From assembly GCA_902772085.1 (NCBI GenBank), contig CACXZL010000037.1, positions 1 through 10,223 of the forward strand: 10,223 bases of DNA, given 5' to 3'. This DNA comes from an uncultured Coriobacteriaceae bacterium (lineage in GTDB: Bacteria; Actinomycetota; Coriobacteriia; Coriobacteriales; Atopobiaceae). Of the stretch, positions 5,757 to 10,223 are shown one piece after another. The notes under the pieces are model-generated. The model ran no database searches, was not told the origin of the DNA, and saw nothing but the letters and a program-made list of their open reading frames with translations. Position 1 is the first letter of the stretch; every line of letters begins with the position of its first letter. The translations under genes and the position numbers were made by a program.

Positions 5757-6263
5757 CTACTCCTCAGTAGCCTCTACGACTTCCTCCGATACCTCGACTT
5801 CCTCTGTCTCGGGCTCCTCGTCGACGCCCACAAGCACGACGACCGTGGCGTTGGTGTCGCGATAGAGGTTGACCTCGACCTCGTGACGGCCGGCCATCTT
5901 GATAGCCTGGCTGCGACCGATGCGCTTGCGATCGACCTCTGCGCCAAGCTGTGCCTTGATGGCGTCAGCGATGTTTGCAGCGGTAACGGAACCAAAGAGC
6001 TGGCCTTCCTCGCCGATGCGAGCGTCGACCTTGATGGCCTTGCTCTCGAGGGTCTCCTTGAGTGCGGCTGCATCCGCCAGACGCTTCTCTTCGCGCTTGG
6101 CGATATTGTGACGACGCTCCTCAAGCTGCTTCAGGTTTCCCTTGGTCGCAAGGATAGCGATCTTGTTTGGGAAGAGGTAGTTCTCGGCGAAACCCTGAGC
6201 CACGTCCACGACGTCGCCCTCTCCGCCTTTTCCACGCAGTTCGCTCAGAAGGATTACCTTCAT
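5757..6263 (-). CDS. rplI: 50S ribosomal protein L9
   Basis: L9 binds 23S rRNA near the base of the L1 stalk and helps maintain reading frame. The N-terminal domain, MKVILLSELRGKGGEGDVVDV (first 21 residues, with the GKGGEGD loop) through GFAENYLFP, is canonical. A charged linker helix runs from about residue 41 to 75. The C-terminal domain covers about 78-147 and includes LFGSVTAANIADAI and GRHEVEVNLY. At 168 residues it is longer than the common 148-150 because of an acidic tail: 11 of the last 20 residues are glutamate. The ATG at 6263 has AAAGGAG six bases upstream. It lies 24 bases after rpsR in the same operon. Confidence 0.97.
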   Translation of the reverse strand: MKVILLSELRGKGGEGDVVDVAQGFAENYLFPNKIAILATKGNLKQLEERRHNIAKREEKRLADAAALKETLESKAIKVDARIGEEGQLFGSVTAANIADAIKAQLGAEVDRKRIGRSQAIKMAGRHEVEVNLYRDTNATVVVLVGVDEEPETEEVEVSEEVVEATEE

Positions 6264-6287
6264 GCGTCTCTCCTTTCCTGAGCCGGC

Positions 6288-6560
6288 CTATCCGCGGCCG
6301 CGGCCACCGCGGCTGGAGACCACGGGGATGACGTAGGGGATAAGGGCCATTTCACGAGCGCGCTTGATGGCGTTCGCGATGTCATGCTGATGCTGCGTGC
6401 AAGTGCCAGTAACGCGGCGAGGCTTGATCTTGCCACGGTCGGTGGTGTACTTGCGAAGGAGCTGCACATCCTTGTAGTCGATGTACTCGGTACCCTCCTT
6501 GCAGAACTGGCAGTACCTGCGACGCGGCTGGCGCTGATAATCTTGCTTTTGCTGAGCCAT
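6288..6560 (-). CDS. rpsR: 30S ribosomal protein S18, zinc-binding form
   Basis: S18 assembles with S6 on the 30S platform. The 90-residue protein shows the family core YIDYKDVQLLRKYTTDRGKI (27-46), RRVTGTCTQHQ (48-58) and AIKRAREMALIPY. Cysteines C17, C20 and C54 with H57 form the zinc-binding pattern of the C+ type, so no zinc-independent adaptation is visible. The C-terminus ends in a short glycine-arginine tail (SRGGRGRG). The ATG at 6560 is preceded by AAAGAAAGG. It sits between ssb and rplI, the widely conserved order. Confidence 0.97.
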   Translation of the reverse strand: MAQQKQDYQRQPRRRYCQFCKEGTEYIDYKDVQLLRKYTTDRGKIKPRRVTGTCTQHQHDIANAIKRAREMALIPYVIPVVSSRGGRGRG

Positions 6561-6621
6561 GTCGATGCCTTTCTTTGGATGGCTTTACCATCCCGTCGAA
6601 CGGATTGACCCGTTCTCTTAC

Positions 6622-7197
6622 TTAAAACGGAATATCCTCGTCGTACACGTCTGCCTGCGGCGGAGTTGTGACGACGGGGTGCTGGGGCTGGGAGACAGGA
6701 GCCTGCTGCATGTGATCCATTCCCTGGTCGTATGCCTGCTCGGACTGAACGGCTGGTGCAGGAGCTGCAGCGTTGAACGTTCCCGGTTGCTGGTTATAAC
6801 TCTGCTGATTGTTTTGGTAACTACCTTGCTGACCGTTTGCGTATCCACCTGGCTGATAGGCTCCCTGCTGACGTGGGGTGATGAAGTCCAAGTCATCTAC
6901 CACCACCTCGAGCTTGCTCCTGCGCTGGCCATCGCGCTCCCAACTGCTGTAGCGTAGCTTGCCTTCCACTACGACCTTAATGCCTTTGTGCAGCGTACGA
7001 GAAAGGAAATCCGCCCGATTGCCAAAAAGGACGCAATCGACGAAGTTTGCGTAATCTTCCCATTCGCCCGTCGCGCTGTTGCGTCGACGATCGTTTACGG
7101 CCATGCCAAAGTTGAGGATGTTCATTCCGCTTTGGGTGGAACGAATCTCTGGATCACGGGTAAGGTTACCTGAAAGAGTTACCCTGTTTATGCTCAC
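6622..7197 (-). CDS. ssb: Single-stranded DNA-binding protein SSB
   Basis: SSB coats single-stranded DNA during replication and repair and recruits partner enzymes. The OB-fold spans about residues 1-108 (MSINRVTLSGNLTRDPE, then NFGMAVNDR, FVDCVLFGNRADF and KVVVEGKLRYSSWE). It is followed by a flexible linker of about 70 residues rich in Q, N, G and P. The C-terminal tip DEDIPF is the conserved partner-binding peptide. The start is GTG at 7197, not ATG; the conserved N-terminus and AGGA a few bases upstream support it. It lies between rpsF and rpsR, the usual place for the main chromosomal copy, and 191 residues is a normal length. Confidence 0.97.
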   Translation of the reverse strand: MSINRVTLSGNLTRDPEIRSTQSGMNILNFGMAVNDRRRNSATGEWEDYANFVDCVLFGNRADFLSRTLHKGIKVVVEGKLRYSSWERDGQRRSKLEVVVDDLDFITPRQQGAYQPGGYANGQQGSYQNNQQSYNQQPGTFNAAAPAPAVQSEQAYDQGMDHMQQAPVSQPQHPVVTTPPQADVYDEDIPF

Positions 7198-7268
7198 GCT
7201 TTTCCTGCCTTCCTTGCTTTCTTTCTTTGACCACGTACCCCGTAGAGCCGTGCGTCACGCTCTTCTGC

Positions 7269-7568
7269 TTACTCCTGCTCCTTGTTCACACGGACTACGA
7301 TCATGTGACGCTTCACCGCATCGGTGATGCGCAATACACGGTCAAGCTCCTGGACGTGAGTGGGATCTGCCTGGAAGTTGACGAGGATGTAGTTTCCCTC
7401 GCTCAAGCCATCGATTTCATAGGCGAGCTTGCGCTTGCCCCAGTCGTCGATGTTTTCGATCTCACCGCCTTGTCCTGCGATGGCGGCGTCAATGCGGGCG
7501 GATACTGCCGCGCGCACTTCATCGTTTGCAGATGGATCGATGATGTACAGCAATTCATAAGCCTTCAT
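7269..7568 (-). CDS. rpsF: 30S ribosomal protein S6
   Basis: S6 pairs with S18 in the 30S subunit. All 99 residues align with the family as I know it: MKAYELLYIIDP at the start, a DDWGKRKLAYEI segment in the middle, GNYILVNF, and VLRITDAVKRHMIVV near the end. The ATG at 7568 follows a near-perfect Shine-Dalgarno, AGGAGGTGA, five bases upstream. It is the first gene of the rpsF-ssb-rpsR-rplI cluster, 71 bases before ssb. A likely promoter and a leader hairpin lie upstream, suggesting feedback control by the S6-S18 complex as known in other bacteria. Confidence 0.98.
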   Translation of the reverse strand: MKAYELLYIIDPSANDEVRAAVSARIDAAIAGQGGEIENIDDWGKRKLAYEIDGLSEGNYILVNFQADPTHVQELDRVLRITDAVKRHMIVVRVNKEQE

Positions 7569-7592
7569 GTGGTCACCTCCTCTGGGCTGATG

Positions 7593-7623
7593 GCTCCGGG
7601 ACGTGAAGGATTGCGCCCGGAGC
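7593..7623 (-). promoter_or_regulatory. rpsF leader hairpin, candidate S6-S18 autoregulatory site
   Basis: GCTCCGGG (7623-7616 on the minus strand) pairs perfectly with CCCGGAGC (7600-7593) around a 15-base loop. It lies 24 bases before the rpsF start codon, inside the predicted leader and just before the ribosome-binding site. In several bacteria the S6-S18 complex binds a CCG-containing structure in its own mRNA leader. The position and the CCG are consistent, but I did not match the full known motif. Confidence 0.4.
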
Positions 7624-7641
7624 AGGAAAGTACGGTTTGCT

Positions 7642-7650
7642 ATAGTAGCA
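7642..7650 (-). promoter_or_regulatory. Probable rpsF promoter (extended -10)
   Basis: TACTAT (7647-7642, minus strand) is preceded by TGC, forming an extended -10 box. It resembles the tRNA promoter further upstream, which has TGC followed by TATACT. No good -35 lies at 17-18 bases; TTGCAA (7674-7669) is 21 bases away, too far for an ordinary spacer. The predicted transcript would begin near 7635, giving a leader of about 65 bases. Confidence 0.5.
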
Positions 7651-7825
7651 CATGTACCTCGACATTCTTTGCAACCTCCAATTCCTACATTTTTCTTGCC
7701 ACATTATGCAGAAGCTTTAATCGCGACACGACCGGTGGGTACGTCAAGAATGACTTTAGCTCATTCCAAATCTTGCAGTTTCTCAGCCAGTACGCAGGTA
7801 TTTCCCCATTTTGTGTATATAAGCA

Positions 7826-7860
7826 AGTAGGGGTGCGGCAATCGTTTGCGCACCCCTACT
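7826..7860 (-). terminator. Terminator hairpin after the membrane protein gene
   Basis: AGTAGGGGTGCG (7826-7837) and CGCACCCCTACT (7849-7860) pair perfectly over 12 bp; three more pairs can form past a bulged G, leaving a 4-base loop. It starts 61 bases after the upstream gene's stop codon. The sequence after it on the minus strand (TGCTTATATAC) is only partly T-rich, so it is a plausible but imperfect intrinsic terminator. Confidence 0.6.
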
Positions 7861-7921
7861 GTAATTTTGTGTTGCTTCACAATATATACATATTTAGTCA
7901 ACAACCGCAATCAAGCGACGG

Positions 7922-9208
7922 CTATTCGATCGTGGTTGTCTCCTCGCCCGTGGTATCCACACGCTTGAGCGATGCTGTGTCATCCGCACTAATTGTGCTT
8001 GTTGAAGAGTTTTGACCACCATGCACGTCTTCCACCGCATCACGCCAAAACGCATCTCGCGCAGCGACCTTGGATTCTGCCGTGACATCTGCAGGTGTGA
8101 CGGTATCGAGCCTTGCGCCAGCATCCGCAGGCTCAGATACAGGCCTGACCTCAGGCTCCGGCGTGACCAAAGGCTGCGTCTTCACGAAATCGGTCCGCTG
8201 TGAGGGATGCTCTACCTGCACGGGACGTTCTGCCTGGACACGCGGTATCGCGCGCGAATCACCCTGCTCGTCTTGCGTCTGCGTAGATTGCTGGACACCC
8301 TGCTCGCCCCTGACGCTCTGGCTCGTGCTTGTCTGCGACTGTCGAGCTTCGGGCGGCCTTTGCCAGCCCTGCGCGCCATCCGCTCGTTCTTGGACCGGTA
8401 GGGGCTCTTCGCTCCGACCCCAGTTGGGCACGTCAAACTGCCTCATCCACAACCCTGCTGCGTTCATCGTGATAATCCGACTCCCGAACACTATGAAAGA
8501 AAGGACGAAGCCAAATAGAGCGGTCAGCACAAAGATTGGTACAAGTACCGAGGAGAGCGACGACAGGATTCCCATGGTACCTTCGTAACTGGACCTTCCC
8601 ACACTCATGGCGGTAGCTCTCATGAAGGTAGGCATCAGCAGCGGCGTAATGGTGATCATGTACACCATAGTACAGAGCACGGTAATGGCCGAGCACGCGA
8701 GATTGATCAAAAAAACCTTGGCGAATCCGCCAAAGTCGCGACGAATCATCTCAAATATGTGACCAAGGCGGAATCCTGCGCTGATCTTTTCGTAGATGGC
8801 CGCTCGGATCTCCGCCACATACAGACCCACGCCCACGAGCACGGCGATCGCCCACGATATCAGCGACCACAGGATGCCCAAACCCCGTCCCAAAGGACCA
8901 GGTACGAACGCAAAAACCGTGCTTATGAGACCAAATGCCAAGCCAAAGAGAATCCACACGCCAAGGTCTACCACAAAGCCGCGCCATCCGCTAGATATGC
9001 ACTTGACCACGTCCACGTTCTTCTGCTTTGGCGACGCATCGACACCCCATGCCGTGAGGCGAGCGTACTCCATCGCATAGCCTTTGTTTCCCAGAGCTCC
9101 AGCCACGGGTACAAACGAAGCCGCGGTCATGACGAGTAGGGGTTTGTACCATCCTTTGTCACGCGTAAGAAGTGCCCAGGAGTGAGAAAAGTATCTCTCG
9201 TTTTGCAT
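7922..9208 (-). CDS. Multi-pass membrane protein with long polar C-terminal tail (DUF4013-like)
   Basis: The function is unknown. The 428-residue product has about five hydrophobic segments, near residues 21-40, 78-103, 110-134, 163-195 and 215-243. A polar tail of about 165 residues (264-428) follows, rich in Q, E, S, T and P and probably disordered. GNKGYAMEYARLTAWG after the first segment resembles the GYALEVAR-type motif I associate with DUF4013 proteins; this is a recollection, not a search result. The ATG at 9208 (MQNERYFSHS) is preferred because GGGAGG lies seven bases upstream. Another ATG five codons earlier (9223) is possible but its spacing is too short. It stands alone between the tRNA terminator and its own hairpin terminator, so it is probably a single-gene transcript. 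No promoter was identified. A scaffold or envelope role is only a guess. Confidence 0.75.
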   Translation of the reverse strand: MQNERYFSHSWALLTRDKGWYKPLLVMTAASFVPVAGALGNKGYAMEYARLTAWGVDASPKQKNVDVVKCISSGWRGFVVDLGVWILFGLAFGLISTVFAFVPGPLGRGLGILWSLISWAIAVLVGVGLYVAEIRAAIYEKISAGFRLGHIFEMIRRDFGGFAKVFLINLACSAITVLCTMVYMITITPLLMPTFMRATAMSVGRSSYEGTMGILSSLSSVLVPIFVLTALFGFVLSFIVFGSRIITMNAAGLWMRQFDVPNWGRSEEPLPVQERADGAQGWQRPPEARQSQTSTSQSVRGEQGVQQSTQTQDEQGDSRAIPRVQAERPVQVEHPSQRTDFVKTQPLVTPEPEVRPVSEPADAGARLDTVTPADVTAESKVAARDAFWRDAVEDVHGGQNSSTSTISADDTASLKRVDTTGEETTTIE

Positions 9209-9237
9209 TGGCTTGCCTCCCATTCCCTCGATATTAC

Positions 9238-9263
9238 AAAAAAGCCTCCATCGCTGGAGGCTT
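9238..9263 (-). terminator. Intrinsic terminator of the serine tRNA operon
   Basis: On the minus strand AAGCCTCC pairs perfectly with GGAGGCTT across a 6-base loop and runs directly into six Ts (9243-9238). It lies 12 bases after the end of the second tRNA. This is the clearest terminator in the window. Confidence 0.93.
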
Positions 9264-9275
9264 ACTGCTACTTAA

Positions 9276-9366
9276 TGGCGGAGGAGGAGGGATTCGAACC
9301 CTCGTGACCCGAAAAGGGCCAAACGGTTTTCGAGACCGCCGCATTCAACCACTCTGCCACCCCTCC
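9276..9366 (-). tRNA. tRNA-Ser, anticodon CGA
   Basis: The gene folds into a standard class II tRNA. The acceptor GGAGGGG pairs with CTCCTCC (one G-T), and the discriminator base is G. The anticodon loop is CTCGAAA, giving CGA, which reads UCG. The long variable arm has a 5-bp stem (GGCCC with GGGTC), as expected for serine. The T arm contains GGTTCGAATCC. The CCA end is encoded (9278-9276). It is the second tRNA of the transcript, 42 bases after the first. Confidence 0.97.
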
Positions 9367-9376
9367 GTAGGGTGAA

Positions 9377-9400
9377 CGCGGCGCCCCGAAAGGCGCCGCG
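9377..9400 (-). repeat. 9-bp hairpin between the two serine tRNAs
   Basis: CGCGGCGCC (9377-9385) and GGCGCCGCG (9392-9400) pair perfectly around a 6-base loop. No T-run follows, so both tRNAs can be read through. It may guide processing of the dimeric precursor or simply separate the two folds. Confidence 0.75.
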
Positions 9401-9408
9401 GAAGATTC

Positions 9409-9500
9409 TGGCGGAGAGTCGGGGATTCGAACCCCGGATGCGCTTTAGGCGCATACACGATTTCCAATCGTGCTCCTTCGGCCAGCTCGGACAACTCTCC
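9409..9500 (-). tRNA. tRNA-Ser, anticodon GGA
   Basis: This class II tRNA has the acceptor GGAGAGT pairing with ACTCTCC and a G discriminator. The anticodon stem is CACGA/TCGTG, with loop TTGGAAA giving anticodon GGA (reads UCC and UCU). The variable arm has a 6-bp stem (ATGCGC with GCGCAT), and the T arm contains GGTTCGAATCC. CCA is encoded (9411-9409). It is the first gene after a strong promoter. Confidence 0.97.
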
Positions 9501-9517
9501 TTGTCAACGCAAGCGCG

Positions 9518-9547
9518 AGTATAGCACACATCCCTTTCGCCGTGCAA
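9518..9547 (-). promoter_or_regulatory. Promoter of the serine tRNA operon
   Basis: On the minus strand TTGCAC (9547-9542) is followed after 18 bases by TATACT (9523-9518), itself preceded by TGC as an extended -10. Transcription would start near 9511, about 11 bases before the tRNA. It is the best sigma-70-type promoter in the window. Confidence 0.82.
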
Positions 9548-9641
9548 GAGAAAATGTGTCGGATGGACCCAAACTTTTTTCAGTCTCAGTCCCTTTCGGA
9601 TGGGCGTCGGGATGCCAAAGGGGCAATCTCCGACGACCACC

Positions 9642-10223
9642 CTACTTCTTTACCAGGCCATGACGTACGGCCCATTTGCGGCGGTCGGTCTCGTTGAGGA
9701 TGCGCTTGCGCATGCGGATGTTCTTGGGCGTAATCTCCACCAACTCGTCATCCATGATGTACTCAAGTGCCTCCTCGAGCGTGAAGACCCGCGGGGGAGT
9801 GAGCTGCACGGCGATATCCGCCGTGCTGGAACGCTGATTTCCTAGCTGCTTGGTTTTCGCAATGTTTACCACCATGTCGTCTGGACGGGGTCGCTCGCCC
9901 ACCAACATGCCCTCATAGCACTCATCTCCCGGCCCCACAAACAAGGTGCCGCGCTCCTGAAGCGTTCCAAGCGCGTAGGCCACAGCCTTTTCCGTGCTCA
10001 TGGAAATCATCGCACCGTTCTTTCGCCCGCCGATGTCGCCGGCAAAGGGACCGTATTCAAGGAAAGTGTGGTAAAACACGCCCTCTCCGTGCGTCACGTT
10101 CATGATGCGGGTCTTCAAACCCATGATGCCGCGCGTGGGGATGTTGAACTCGAGATGCGTTTGCGTCTCACCGGTCTCCATGCTCACCATGGTGCCACCC
10201 ACGTTGCCGAAGGTCTCGATAAC
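9642..10223 (-). CDS. typA: GTPase TypA/BipA, C-terminal part (5' end outside window)
   Basis: TypA (BipA) is an EF-G-like GTPase that acts on the ribosome, mainly in assembly and stress adaptation. Only the last 193 residues are present; the gene runs off the window edge, so the GTPase domain is not visible. The visible part matches the family C-terminus: a domain-V-like segment (IPTRGIMGLKTRIMNVTHG) followed by GGRKNGAMISM, AVAYALGTLQERGTLFVGPG and YEGMLVGE. The TypA-specific end has LTPPRVFTLEEALEYIMDDE, ELVEITPKNIRMRKRIL and DRRKW. EF-G lacks this last part, so TypA is favoured. The stop is TAG. The gene is followed by 141 bases carrying the tRNA promoter; I saw no clear terminator there. 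Confidence 0.96.
   Translation of the reverse strand, partial: VIETFGNVGGTMVSMETGETQTHLEFNIPTRGIMGLKTRIMNVTHGEGVFYHTFLEYGPFAGDIGGRKNGAMISMSTEKAVAYALGTLQERGTLFVGPGDECYEGMLVGERPRPDDMVVNIAKTKQLGNQRSSTADIAVQLTPPRVFTLEEALEYIMDDELVEITPKNIRMRKRILNETDRRKWAVRHGLVKK

Larger units (their letters stand above)
7569..7921. other. Intergenic region upstream of rpsF
   Basis: These 353 bases hold the rpsF leader and promoter next to the gene, and at the far end a 12-bp terminator hairpin for the membrane protein gene. Between them (about 7660-7820) I see no supported gene. A short minus-strand frame there is broken by a stop codon and has no ribosome-binding site. Confidence 0.6.

Noticed and set aside
5712..6281. 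189-codon plus-strand frame opposite rplI
   Set aside because: The leucine-rich translation comes from reading the glutamate- and lysine-rich L9 gene in reverse. No start signal was seen.
7704..7800. Possible gene remnant on the minus strand (AEKLQDLE, stop, AKVILDVPTGRVAIKASA)
   Set aside because: The peptide looks protein-like, but the frame is short, interrupted by TGA at 7763-7761, and lacks a start codon and ribosome-binding site. It is not enough to call a pseudogene.
7227..8015. 262-codon plus-strand frame across rpsF and the intergenic region
   Set aside because: It covers rpsF in antisense, crosses a terminator hairpin and runs into the next gene's 3' end; no ribosome-binding site or family likeness.

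Overview
All genes in this window lie on the minus strand. They are housekeeping genes of a moderately GC-rich bacterium, with coding regions around 55-60% G+C by eye. The gene order rpsF-ssb-rpsR-rplI-dnaB-purA-purD, the protein sequences and several hairpins without T-runs suggest an actinobacterium, most likely of the class Coriobacteriia. That placement is inference and was not tested by a search.

In transcription order, from high to low coordinates, the window holds five blocks. (1) The C-terminal third of the ribosome-associated GTPase TypA/BipA, cut by the window edge. (2) A strong promoter, two serine tRNA genes (GGA and CGA anticodons, both with encoded CCA) and a textbook intrinsic terminator. 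(3) A polytopic membrane protein with a long polar tail, related at best to DUF4013, followed by a hairpin terminator. (4) The ribosome/replication cluster rpsF-ssb-rpsR-rplI-dnaB, with an extended -10 promoter and a leader hairpin before rpsF. (5) The purine genes purA and purD, then a Nudix hydrolase of the ADP-ribose pyrophosphatase type, 27 bases after purD and probably in its operon.

The genes are ordinary; the noncoding DNA is more unusual. Between purA and purD is a roughly 700-base gap. It holds two terminator-like structures sharing one 5' arm, a 12-bp hairpin, a short repeat cluster and a 161-bp symmetrical palindrome. The palindrome has 45-base arms matching at 42 positions and is built from four copies of a 17-base motif. 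Between dnaB and purA is a perfect 26-bp inverted repeat that runs into the probable purA promoter, where a second short dyad lies over the -10 box. Between rplI and dnaB is another hairpin without a T-run.

I found no CRISPR array, transposase, phage gene, toxin-antitoxin pair or defence gene. If anything here is undescribed, it is the palindromic elements around the purine genes and the uncharacterised membrane protein.
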